Positions 48,217 to 55,663 of a stretch of 64,000 bases of DNA are shown here, piece by piece. This DNA comes from Aquisalimonas lutea (lineage in GTDB: Bacteria > Pseudomonadota > Gammaproteobacteria > Nitrococcales > Aquisalimonadaceae). Position 1 is the stretch's first letter; every line of letters begins with the position of its first letter. The DNA is taken from the NCBI RefSeq assembly GCF_030409225.1, contig NZ_JAUFPK010000001.1:1050191-1114190 (forward strand), given 5' to 3'. Position numbers and translations under genes: made by a program. The notes under the pieces were generated by a model. That model did no database searches. It was not told the DNA's origin and saw only the letters and a program-made list of their open reading frames with translations.

Positions 48217-48781
48217 CTCCCGCGGTGGCGGCGCCGAGCCGGTCGAGGTCCACGTCCACGCTGTTGCCGTCCGGGCCGCGCGGATCCGTGCGCAGCCGGG
48301 TGAACAGCTGCCGTACACCCAGCTCCAGGTCGATTCTGCGCGTGACGTCGAGGATGACGCCCGCCTGGGCGCTGACCGCCGCCATGGTGTCGAAGCTGTT
48401 GTCGCCGTCCCAGCTCAGCGTGATGGCGCCGCCGCCCACCCCCCCGAACAGGGTGACGGGGCCGCCGGCGTGCCAGAGGTAGTCGATGTTGGCGGTCAGT
48501 GACGACACTAGGTAGTCGGCCGGCCGGATCACGGTCCACTGGCCGTAGACGCGTCGGTCCCCCTCCACGACCCCGACCCGCAGGTGCCCGCCGGGCTCGT
48601 CCTCCCGCGCGACGTCCACCGCGGCGCGGTCGTCACTGTCGAAATGCAGCCGGTGCGGCCCCGTGCCGGCGCCGATGAACGGTGCGCCCGTGTCGTCTCC
48701 GGACCGGGCCGCGGCCGGCGCAGTGACAAGGACGAGAGCCAGCATGCTGGCGGTGATCAGGCCCGTGACAGCAGTGCGCAT
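48200..48781 (-). CDS. Small outer-membrane beta-barrel protein, copy 1
   Basis: A 193-residue exported protein: signal peptide to about residue 25 (APAAAR), then alternating strands and a C-terminal RLGAATAGVNVRF ending in Phe, the classic signal for outer-membrane assembly. It resembles an 8-strand OmpW/OmpA-like barrel. It is related to the next gene (shared xxAGVN(V/F)RF end and central GGVGGG/GLVGG features). No substrate or function is recognisable. Confidence 0.7.
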   Translation of the reverse strand: MRTAVTGLITASMLALVLVTAPAAARSGDDTGAPFIGAGTGPHRLHFDSDDRAAVDVAREDEPGGHLRVGVVEGDRRVYGQWTVIRPADYLVSSLTANIDYLWHAGGPVTLFGGVGGGAITLSWDGDNSFDTMAAVSAQAGVILDVTRRIDLELGVRQLFTRLRTDPRGPDGNSVDVDLDRLGAATAGVNVRF

Positions 48782-48808
48782 TGTCGGCTCCTGGTATCCT
48801 GCAGGACA

Positions 48809-49429
48809 TTAAAAACGGAAGTTGACGCCCGCGTGAACCATGCGGACGTTGCGGATGTCGACGCGTCCGCTGCGCGCGCCGCCGGTGAAGCGCTGATCCA
48901 TGCCGGTATGCAGATAGCGGTAGCCGATCTCCACCTGCACCAGGTCCGTGACCTCGATCAGGCCGCCGCCCCGCAAGCCGATGACCCCGCCGGAGACGGT
49001 CTCGCCGTCGGTGTTGAAATCGGCCCCGCCGCTGAACGGGTCGTCGCCCTTCCACTCAACGCGCGCGTATCCGCCGACCAGGCCCACGAAGCCGGAGAAG
49101 AGGTCGCCCCAGGGAATGAGGTAGTCCAGCGAGACCATGCCCAGCAGGAGCGTTCCCTCCTCGTAGCGGGTACGCGCCAGCTCCACGTCGTAGCGGGCCG
49201 GTCGGCCCGTGCGGCCGAGGCGCAGCAGGAAACCGTCGCTCAGGGTGTTGACGTCGCCGCCGGCGCCGCCGCCGACATGGATGTCGGACTGTGCGGTCAT
49301 CCCGGAGAGGCCCGCGTACACGCGGCGATCCACCTGCAGCGCTGCCGCGCGCTCGTCCGCCGACAGCGGGGGCGCCGCCAGGGCGCCGGCGAGGAGGTAG
49401 GCGAGTGTGCCGTACAGCAGTCGTCGCAT
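48809..49429 (-). CDS. Small outer-membrane beta-barrel protein, copy 2
   Basis: A 206-residue exported protein, 27 bp upstream of its relative on the same strand. Signal peptide MRRLLYGTLAYLLAGALAAPPLSA, then strands such as LLLGMVSLDYLIPWGDLFSGFVGLVGGYARVEW and LVQVEIGYRYLHTGM, ending HAGVNFRF. It probably arose by tandem duplication with copy 1. ATG 49429 gives a proper signal peptide; a start at 49462 would not. Confidence 0.7.
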   Translation of the reverse strand: MRRLLYGTLAYLLAGALAAPPLSADERAAALQVDRRVYAGLSGMTAQSDIHVGGGAGGDVNTLSDGFLLRLGRTGRPARYDVELARTRYEEGTLLLGMVSLDYLIPWGDLFSGFVGLVGGYARVEWKGDDPFSGGADFNTDGETVSGGVIGLRGGGLIEVTDLVQVEIGYRYLHTGMDQRFTGGARSGRVDIRNVRMVHAGVNFRF

Positions 49430-49546
49430 GGGGCTGCCCCGAAGGTGGCCGGATGTCGTCATTGCTTCGTCCCGGGCATCATGCCAGATAGCGAGGGCAT
49501 CGGGGTCCGGGAATCATCCATCATTGCCGCGGCCGTGTCCGCGGGA

Positions 49547-51268
49547 TCAGCGGGCCACCACGGTCTGCTGCCACCAGCCGAGCCGCGCATTGCCCACGGA
49601 CAGCTCCAGCGTTCCCTCGCCGCGTATCAGCCAGGTCACCTGCCGGCGATGATTGCTGCCCCGGGAGCGCTGGAACCACGGCATGTGGCTGCTGCTGCCC
49701 TGGCCGTCGCCCCAGCCGTCCAGGGCGCCCAGTTCTCGCCGCGCCTGTTGCGGATGGGCAAGGTGGCAGTCGCGCGGATCCAGCTCGGCGGTGACCCCGT
49801 GATTCCAGGGCAGCCCGTGGCTGGACGGGATGCCGTTGGTGGCCAGGTAGCCGTGGTTGGCGATGGTCACGGTGACCTCCAGCAGGCGCTCGTCCAGGTG
49901 GCTGACCACGACCTCCTCGACCACCAGTCGCGGCAGCAGGCCCGCGACGCGGAGCCAGTACGCGGCGACTCCCTCGCATATAGCCGGCAGCGTCTCCGGC
50001 GGCGGGTTCCAGATGCCGGTCACCGGGTCCAGGCCGCCGACCTCCACGGGGCCGAGCTGCGGATGCTCCAGCGGTTGCCAGTCCCGGAAGATGCGGCCGT
50101 CGTTGTGGTCCGCGTCCCAGCGGGCGAGGTTCTCCATGTCGATGCGGGCGGCCGCGGTGTAGTGATCCACGAAGCGGGCCTGCTCCGGCATGTCGATGCG
50201 GCGGAACAGGTCCCACAGCTCGCAGACTTCCGCCAGGCAGCCGCGCTGGTGGTAGGCGAAGTCGGTGAGGTCGCCGTGCAGCGGCTGTTCCGGCTCGTAG
50301 GTGAACTCGGTGTAGCCGCTCACCGTGGGGTAGCCGGTGTAGGCCTGCGCCCACGTGGCGAGCTGCCGGTACAGCCGCCGGTCGCCCGCATCCATGCGGC
50401 TGTCCGGCGCCGCGCCCAGGGGGCGGATGAACACGCCGCCGAAGGTGTGCAGGTTGAGCCAGGCGAACAGGTTGGGGTGGGCGGCGGCGAACCGCAGCAC
50501 CGCCTCGGACTCCGGCTCGCTGCCGGGGTATGCGCCGGCCCCCGTCTGCTCCGCCTCGGGGCGCCAGTCCCAGGGGAAGTTCCGGTTCAGGTCCGGCGTG
50601 TCGCTGAGCGGATCCGGCTCCGGAATGCTGAAGCCGTCATAGCCCTCGATTTCGCCTTCCGGGTAGAGCCGGTAATACGGCGGCGGGTCATCCGGATCGC
50701 GCGGCAGCATCAGCCCCGGAAAGACGCTGGAGGGAACGAAATCGCCGGCGGCGTCGCGCACGCGCAGCTGGCGGCAACGGCCGTCGCCGTCGAGGTCCAT
50801 GCGCCGCCAGCGGGCGCCGGGGCGGTCCGGGTCGGACGCGCGCGGCACCGAGCGGATGAAGCCGCCGTGCGCCAGGACGGCCTCGGCACCGTCCGGGGAC
50901 AGCCGCGGGGCCACGTACAGGTGCACGGCGCGCAGGGCCTCGACCAGGGGCGGCGGGAAATCCTCGCCCGCGCGCTCGGGTTCCATGTGGATGCGCAGGA
51001 CGCTCTCGGCGATGGCGAGAGCGACACTGGAGCCCGCCAGCTCGGTGCCGTGCATGTTGCCGTCCACCCATGCGGCGGGCCGCGTTCTGCGGGGCTCCCG
51101 GCCGATGGTCAGCAGCCAGATGGAGCGCTCCTCCGGCGTCGTGCCGATGCTCTGCAGATGGACGATCCCGGGGAAGGCCTGGCTCCAGGCCTCGAGCTGG
51201 GCGGTGAGGGTCGCGTAATCCAGGTAGCGGTGGCGGAAGCCGTGGTCGAGCTCCTGAATGCGCGGCAT
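49547..51268 (-). CDS. M14-family zinc carboxypeptidase-like protein
   Basis: A 573-residue protein with a metallocarboxypeptidase fold: zinc ligands His73 and Glu76 in NMHGTE and His274 in LNLHTFGG, plus DLNRNFPWDW and EPESEAV typical of the family. A Glu in GCLAEVCELWD is placed as the catalytic residue. There is no signal peptide, so it is likely cytoplasmic. The last ~120 residues form an extra beta-rich domain (VSHLDERLLEVTVTIANHGYL). It may remove or hydrolyse an unusual amide; the substrate is unknown. Confidence 0.8.
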   Translation of the reverse strand: MPRIQELDHGFRHRYLDYATLTAQLEAWSQAFPGIVHLQSIGTTPEERSIWLLTIGREPRRTRPAAWVDGNMHGTELAGSSVALAIAESVLRIHMEPERAGEDFPPPLVEALRAVHLYVAPRLSPDGAEAVLAHGGFIRSVPRASDPDRPGARWRRMDLDGDGRCRQLRVRDAAGDFVPSSVFPGLMLPRDPDDPPPYYRLYPEGEIEGYDGFSIPEPDPLSDTPDLNRNFPWDWRPEAEQTGAGAYPGSEPESEAVLRFAAAHPNLFAWLNLHTFGGVFIRPLGAAPDSRMDAGDRRLYRQLATWAQAYTGYPTVSGYTEFTYEPEQPLHGDLTDFAYHQRGCLAEVCELWDLFRRIDMPEQARFVDHYTAAARIDMENLARWDADHNDGRIFRDWQPLEHPQLGPVEVGGLDPVTGIWNPPPETLPAICEGVAAYWLRVAGLLPRLVVEEVVVSHLDERLLEVTVTIANHGYLATNGIPSSHGLPWNHGVTAELDPRDCHLAHPQQARRELGALDGWGDGQGSSSHMPWFQRSRGSNHRRQVTWLIRGEGTLELSVGNARLGWWQQTVVAR

Positions 51269-51340
51269 GGCGGGCTCCCCGGAAGAACGCGGGAATTGTT
51301 CAGCGTTCCCTTAACGTAATAGCCGACGGCAGCGGGTTTG

Positions 51341-52264
51341 TCAGCGGGAGGGGATGATGTCGGGCAGCGTCTCGGCGGTCCGCTCACGCGCCAGCCGGAT
51401 GAAGGCGTCGACGAAGGGCTTGTTGCGGTCCTCGTCGCGCACCGCCGCGTAGAGGGTGCTCCAGAGGCCGTTCTCGCCCAGGGGCAGGCCGTGGACGCTG
51501 GCCTGGTCCTGGTACTCGCGCAGGGCCCAGTTGGGCAGCGCGGCGACGCCGCGGCCGTTGGCGACGAGCTGCACCAGCATGACGGTCAGCTCGGCCGTGC
51601 GGCGCTCGGCCGGGTCGACGCCCGCGGGCTCCAGAAAGCGCGTATAGATATCCAGCCGGTCCGGGCAGACCGGGTACGTGATCAGGGTCTGGTCGCCCAG
51701 GTCCCGGGGAACGATCCAGCGCCGGGACGCCAGCGGAGACTGCCGCGCCACCGCCAGCAGCATCTCGTAGCGGAACAGCGGGACATAGGTCAGGCCGGTG
51801 AGCGTCTCCTCCGGGTCGGAGGTGATGACCAGGTCGACGTCGCCGCGGTACAGCGCCGGCAGCGGGTGGAAGCTGAAGCCCATGGACAGGTCCAGCTCCA
51901 CGCCGGGCCAGTCCGGGCGATAGCGGTCCAGGGTGGGCATCAGCCACTCGAAGCAGCTGTGGCATTCCACGGCCATGTGCAGCCGTCCCTGCTGCCCGTC
52001 GCCGGTGCTGCGCAGCTCGGTCTCGGCGCGCTCGACTTCCGGCACGATCTCCTGGGCCAGCTGCAGGAGGCGCTCGCCGACGGGGGTCCAGCGCAGCGGG
52101 CGGGACCGGCGGAAGAACAGCGGGGTATCGAAATGGTCCTCCAGGGCGCGCAGCTGGTGGGACAGCGCCGACTGGGTGACATGCAGGGACTCGGCGGCCT
52201 GGGACAGGTTGCCGTGGTCGCGGATGGCCAGCAGGGCGCGGAGATGGCGCAGATCGAGAAACAT
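51341..52264 (-). CDS. metR: LysR-type regulator MetR
   Basis: A 307-residue LysR-family activator closely patterned on MetR. The helix-turn-helix covers residues ~5-60 (GNLSQAAESLHVTQSALSHQLRALE); VECHSCFEWLMPTLD, FHPLPALYRGDVDLVITSD and ITYPVCPDRLDIYTRFLEPAGV are MetR marks. MetR responds to homocysteine and activates metE, metH and related genes. None of its classic targets is adjacent here. Its own upstream region carries a TGAA-N11-TTCA dyad. Confidence 0.9.
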   Translation of the reverse strand: MFLDLRHLRALLAIRDHGNLSQAAESLHVTQSALSHQLRALEDHFDTPLFFRRSRPLRWTPVGERLLQLAQEIVPEVERAETELRSTGDGQQGRLHMAVECHSCFEWLMPTLDRYRPDWPGVELDLSMGFSFHPLPALYRGDVDLVITSDPEETLTGLTYVPLFRYEMLLAVARQSPLASRRWIVPRDLGDQTLITYPVCPDRLDIYTRFLEPAGVDPAERRTAELTVMLVQLVANGRGVAALPNWALREYQDQASVHGLPLGENGLWSTLYAAVRDEDRNKPFVDAFIRLARERTAETLPDIIPSR

Positions 52265-52287
52265 GAAGTAATCTCATGCAAAAAATG

Positions 52288-52308
52288 ATGAATGAGAGAT
52301 TGTTTCAT
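52288..52308. promoter_or_regulatory. Candidate MetR/LysR operator
   Basis: ATGAA (52288-52292) and TTCAT (52304-52308) are inverted arms 11 bases apart, starting 23 bp upstream of the metR start. The published MetR box has TGAA and TTCA closer together, so this is a weaker, generic LysR-type match, plausibly for autoregulation. Confidence 0.4.
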
Positions 52309-52314
52309 TCCTGG

Positions 52315-52425
52315 CGATGACAAACAATAGACGCCAAGTCGTGAGCAGTCCCGCCGATGCCCGCGGCTTGTCACCACCGTCCTTGAAGGGCCGGATCACC
52401 TTGCAATGGTCCGGCCCGTTTTTTT
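52315..52425 (+). ncRNA. Candidate small RNA ending in a strong intrinsic terminator
   Basis: A GGGCCGGATCA/TGGTCCGGCCC hairpin (52388-52117 region, arms 52388-52398 and 52107-52117 read as 52407-52417) is followed by GTTTTTTT to 52425, a textbook intrinsic terminator on the plus strand. No plus-strand protein gene lies upstream of it, because metR runs the other way. A transcript starting near 52310 would be about 110 nt, with an internal stem CAAG...CTTG around 52335-52370. The 5' end and promoter (weak TTGTTT...AACAAT) are guesses. Confidence 0.4.
52388..52425 (+). terminator. Intrinsic terminator upstream of tRNA-Gly
   Basis: An 11-bp GC-rich stem with one mismatch and an 8-base loop, followed by seven consecutive T residues. 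It is the only clear hairpin-plus-U-tract terminator in the window and faces the plus strand, 24 bp before tRNA-Gly. Confidence 0.88.
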
Positions 52426-52448
52426 ACACTCTCGACTCATTGGTTCAG

Positions 52449-52524
52449 GCGGGTGTAGCTCAGTTGGTAGAGCGCAACCTTGCCAAGGTTGAAGTCGTGG
52501 GTTCGAGTCCCATCACCCGCTCCA
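52449..52524 (+). tRNA. glyV: tRNA-Gly (anticodon GCC)
   Basis: A 76-nt cloverleaf. The acceptor stem GCGGGTG/CACCCGC, D arm GCTCAGTTGGTAGAGC, anticodon arm CAACC-TTGCCAA-GGTTG with anticodon GCC, T arm GTGGG-TTCGAGT-CCCAT, discriminator T and an encoded CCA are all present. GCC reads GGC and GGU glycine codons. Confidence 0.97.
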
Positions 52525-52533
52525 GATCCCCCG

Positions 52534-52565
52534 CGCCCCGGGCGCTCGAGCCCCGGGGCGTTTGT
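52534..52565 (+). terminator. Terminator after tRNA-Gly
   Basis: CGCCCCGGG (52534-52542) pairs perfectly with CCCGGGGCG (52552-52560) and is followed by TTTGT. It ends the tRNA transcript 9 bp after the CCA. Confidence 0.7.
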
Positions 52566-52581
52566 CGTTCCGGTGGAAGCC

Positions 52582-53136
52582 ATGCCGTCCGCCCCTGAGA
52601 CCCATCGACTGACCATCGGTCCCGTCGCGCGGGACCTGCCGCTGATGAGCGTGGGCTCCGGCATCCGCATCGCGGTGCTCAACATCCTGGGCGACACGGA
52701 GCTCGTGGAGACGGCGGCGACGCTGCTCGCCGGACGCCTGGCCGCGTTCGAGTACGACGCCCTGGTCACGCCGGAGGCCAAGAGCATCCCCCTGGCGCAT
52801 GCCCTGTCGGTACGCACGAATCAGCCCTACGTGGTGCTGCGCAAGAGCTGGAAGGGCTACATGGGCGATGCCCTGAAGGCCACGACCCATTCCATCACCA
52901 CCGGCACGGAGCAGACCCTCTACCTCGACGCCAAGGACCGCGCCCTGGTGGAAGGGCGGCGCGTGGTGCTCGTCGACGACGTCATCAGTACCGGCTCCAC
53001 CTTGGACGGCATGCAGCAGGTCATGGACGCGGCCAGGGCCACGGTCGTGGCGCGGGCGGCCATCTGCACCGAGGGCGATGACCCGGGCGATGCCGTTGCC
53101 CTGGCCCATCTGCCGCTGTTCGCCGATCAGGGCTGA
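52582..53136 (+). CDS. Purine phosphoribosyltransferase-like protein (Apt family)
   Basis: A 184-residue type I phosphoribosyltransferase. The PRPP-binding motif is VVLVDDVISTGST (about residues 132-144). The N-terminal half (IRIAVLNILGDTELVETAATLLA, then VTPEAKSIPLAHALS) resembles adenine/xanthine phosphoribosyltransferases. The exact base specificity is not clear. It overlaps the convergent lrgB by 10 bp. ATG 52582 was chosen; an in-frame extension into the tRNA is not real. Confidence 0.85.
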   Translation: MPSAPETHRLTIGPVARDLPLMSVGSGIRIAVLNILGDTELVETAATLLAGRLAAFEYDALVTPEAKSIPLAHALSVRTNQPYVVLRKSWKGYMGDALKATTHSITTGTEQTLYLDAKDRALVEGRRVVLVDDVISTGSTLDGMQQVMDAARATVVARAAICTEGDDPGDAVALAHLPLFADQG

Positions 53137-53855
53137 ATCGGCAGAAAGCCCACCAGCAGCGGCAGCAGGAACGCCGTCAGCAGCCCCGCCAGGCTCAGGC
53201 CCAGGCCCGCGAATGCGCCCGCGGTGGCGCTGATGCTGAACGCCTGGGCCGTACCCAGCCCGTGCGCCGTCAGCCCCATGGCGAAGCCCTTCACGGCGTC
53301 GTCGCGGATGCGCAGCAGCCGGATCAGCGGCGGCGCCATGACGCAGCCCAGGCTGCCCGTCATGAGGACCAGAGCCGCCGTCAGCGACGGCAGGCCGCCG
53401 AGCTTCTCGGCGACCCCCATGGCGATGGGCGAGGTCACCGACTTGGGCGCCATGGACAGCAGCGTGGCCGGCCCGGCGCCCAGAAGCGCCCCGACCACGA
53501 CGGCGGACAGCGCCGCCACGGCGGTGCCCGCCAGGCCGGCCACCAGCAGCGGCCCGAGCCACGCCAGGATCTGCTCCCGGTGGTCGTACAGCGGAATGGC
53601 CAGGGCCACCGTCGCCGGCCCGAGCATGAAGTGAACGAACTGCGCGCCCTCGAAGTAGGTGTCGTAGTCCGTGCCGGTGAGCAGGAGGACGGCGATGAGC
53701 AGGCCCATGGACAGCAGCACCGGGTGCAGCGCGGGGCTGCCGCCGAGGAGGTGATTGAGCCAGCTGCCGAGCGCGAACGCCGCGAGCGTCATGGTCAGCC
53801 ACAGCAATGGCGACGTGGCCAGGTAGACCCAGATGCTGGTGATCTCGTCAGCCAT
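53127..53855 (-). CDS. lrgB: LrgB/CidB family membrane protein
   Basis: A 242-residue membrane protein with about seven hydrophobic segments. The family motif is clear in HFMLGPATVALAIPLYDHR and LLSMAPKSVTSPIAMGVAEKLGG, then GLTAHGLGTAQAF. LrgAB-type proteins are holin/antiholin-like or transport small organic acids such as pyruvate or glycolate. It overlaps the lrgA stop by 8 bp. ATG 53855 gives the family N-terminus (MADEITSIW). Confidence 0.9.
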   Translation of the reverse strand: MADEITSIWVYLATSPLLWLTMTLAAFALGSWLNHLLGGSPALHPVLLSMGLLIAVLLLTGTDYDTYFEGAQFVHFMLGPATVALAIPLYDHREQILAWLGPLLVAGLAGTAVAALSAVVVGALLGAGPATLLSMAPKSVTSPIAMGVAEKLGGLPSLTAALVLMTGSLGCVMAPPLIRLLRIRDDAVKGFAMGLTAHGLGTAQAFSISATAGAFAGLGLSLAGLLTAFLLPLLVGFLPIQP

Positions 53856-54207
53856 CGCGGCGGCTCCGCAGCGCGAGCATGGCACGCAGCGCCAGCATGG
53901 TGGCGGCCAGCGTGACCGCGGTACTGATCACCAGCGCCACGCCGATGGCGAGCCAGTCCCGGGCGATGAGGGGGAAGTGCACCATCAGCCCGACCCCCGT
54001 GGGGACGAACAGCAGCGCGAGGTAGTCCAGGAGCGTGTCGCTGACGCGGCGCAGGGCCGGGGGCGGCTCCCCGTACCAGAGCAGGAAGGCGAACAGCAGG
54101 ACCAGGCCGATGACCGGCCCGGGGACCGGGATTCCGGCCAGCTGCACGATGGCCTCGCCGGCCAGCTGACAGGCCAGGATTCCCAGCATGCCGTGGATCA
54201 GGTTCAT
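53848..54207 (-). CDS. lrgA: LrgA/CidA family membrane protein
   Basis: A 119-residue protein with four hydrophobic segments. LAGIPVPGPVIGLVLLFAFL and LALLFVPTGVGLMVH are CidA/LrgA hallmarks. It is translationally coupled to lrgB. Only 4 bp separate its start from the stop of the HAD phosphatase gene upstream. Confidence 0.9.
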   Translation of the reverse strand: MNLIHGMLGILACQLAGEAIVQLAGIPVPGPVIGLVLLFAFLLWYGEPPPALRRVSDTLLDYLALLFVPTGVGLMVHFPLIARDWLAIGVALVISTAVTLAATMLALRAMLALRSRRDG

Positions 54208-54211
54208 GGCG

Positions 54212-54865
54212 TCACCGCAGGCTGATGGTGGGCCAGCCCGCCGCCTCGGCGCGGCGGCGGAGGAGGTCGTCGGGGTCCACGGCCACCGGGTGATCGACGC
54301 GCTCGAGCAGGGGCAGGTCGTTGTGCGAGTCGCTGTAGAAATGGCTGCCCCGGAGCGACTCCCGGCGCTGCGCGAGCCATTGCTCCAGGGCGTCCACCTT
54401 GCCGGCGCCGAAGGTGACGGGTCCGGTCACCTCGCCGGTGTAGCGGCCGTCGCGCTGCTCGGGCGTCGTCGCCAGCAGGTCCTCGACCTGGAACAGCTGC
54501 GCGATGGGCTCGGTGATGAAGCGGTTGGTGGCCGTGACGATCACGGTGGTGTCGCCCTGCCCCGCGTGCTCGCGTACCAGTTCCTGTGCCCGGGGCAGGA
54601 CCCGGGGGCGGATCCACTCGTCCACGAACTCCCGCCGCCACGCGTGCAGCTCGCGGGGGTCGTGCCGGGCCAGCGGTGCCAGGGCGAAGCGCAGGTACTC
54701 CAGCGGGTCCAGCGTGCCTTCCTGGTACGCGCGGTAGAAGCGCTCGTTCTCGGACTCGAATACGGCCGCGTCGACGAGCTCGCGCGCAAGGAGGAAGCGC
54801 CCCCAGAGGTAGTCGCTGTCGCCGTGCAGGAGGGTGTTGTCCAGGTCGAACAAAGCCAGTGCCAT
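54212..54865 (-). CDS. HAD-superfamily (subfamily IB) phosphatase
   Basis: A 217-residue phosphatase related to SerB/CicA. The nucleophile motif FDLDNTLLHGD has Asp7 and Asp9, motif II is VTATNRFITEPIA, and motif III/IV is YSDSHNDLPLLERV. The helical cap lies at about 20-100. HAD-IB members hydrolyse phosphoserine, lipid phosphates or related monoesters; the substrate here is unassigned. ATG 54865 was chosen because the nucleophile motif should lie near the N-terminus. It is divergent from rppH and probably in one operon with lrgAB. Confidence 0.85.
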   Translation of the reverse strand: MALALFDLDNTLLHGDSDYLWGRFLLARELVDAAVFESENERFYRAYQEGTLDPLEYLRFALAPLARHDPRELHAWRREFVDEWIRPRVLPRAQELVREHAGQGDTTVIVTATNRFITEPIAQLFQVEDLLATTPEQRDGRYTGEVTGPVTFGAGKVDALEQWLAQRRESLRGSHFYSDSHNDLPLLERVDHPVAVDPDDLLRRRAEAAGWPTISLR

Positions 54866-54998
54866 ATGGAACCTTTCCGGAAGAATCGCCCGCGGGATGA
54901 TGGGCCCGATCCCTTCGCCCGAGGCGCCCAGTTTGCCGGTTACAGCCCGTTTGTGGAACAATGCAAATAGCGAGCCCTACAACTGGATAACGGCATAA

Positions 54999-55541
54999 GT
55001 GATTGATTCGGACGGCTTCAGAGCAAACGTCGGCATTATCCTCTGCAATGATGACGGCCGGGTGTTCTGGGGGCGTCGCATCGGCCAGAACGCCTGGCAG
55101 TTTCCGCAGGGCGGTATCGAGGGCCACGAGACCGCGGAGGAGGCCCTGTACCGCGAGCTGTACGAAGAGGTCGGCCTGGCGCCGGAGCATGTGCAGGTCG
55201 TCGGCGCGACAGCCGGCTGGTTGCGGTACCACCTGCCCCGGCATCTGGTGCGCAGGCACCAGCGGCCCGTGTGCATCGGGCAGAAGCAGCAGTGGTTTCT
55301 TCTGCGGCTGACCGGCGGCGAGAGCGCCGTGCGGCTCGACGCCAGCGGCTCCCCGGAGTTCGACGACTGGCGCTGGGTGGACTACTGGCGGCCGGCCCGG
55401 GATGTTGTCTTCTTCAAGCGCCATGTCTATCGCCGGGCGTTGCGTGAGCTGGCGCCGCTGCTGTTCCCGGACGGGGCACCGGCCCGGCGTGCGCCGGGGC
55501 GCAACGGCCCGGACCGGCGCCGGCGCTCGTCCGGGGGCTGA
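54999..55541 (+). CDS. rppH: RNA pyrophosphohydrolase RppH
   Basis: A 180-residue Nudix hydrolase that removes pyrophosphate from the 5' end of mRNAs and so triggers decay. The Nudix box [23 protein letters not shown] is intact (about 38-60), and [17 protein letters not shown] and [13 protein letters not shown] are RppH-specific. A basic tail (about 158-180) is extra. Translation begins at GTG 54999, fixed by similarity ([13 protein letters not shown]); the Shine-Dalgarno is weak. ptsP follows, the usual gammaproteobacterial order. Confidence 0.94.
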   Translation: MIDSDGFRANVGIILCNDDGRVFWGRRIGQNAWQFPQGGIEGHETAEEALYRELYEEVGLAPEHVQVVGATAGWLRYHLPRHLVRRHQRPVCIGQKQQWFLLRLTGGESAVRLDASGSPEFDDWRWVDYWRPARDVVFFKRHVYRRALRELAPLLFPDGAPARRAPGRNGPDRRRRSSGG

Positions 55542-55663
55542 TCGGCGCCCCGGCATGGGACAAGCCCCGGCCTTCCTGTAATCTTGGCGAATCGGGGACG
55601 GTGACCCTGGGGGCGTAGCCGCGTCCGCAGTGACCGTCCGGCGGGCGCGACGGGACGATTGGC

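Noticed and set aside
51341-52264. Generic LysR regulator of the neighbouring M14 peptidase
   Set aside because: Specific MetR stretches are present throughout, and the two genes show no shared divergent promoter.
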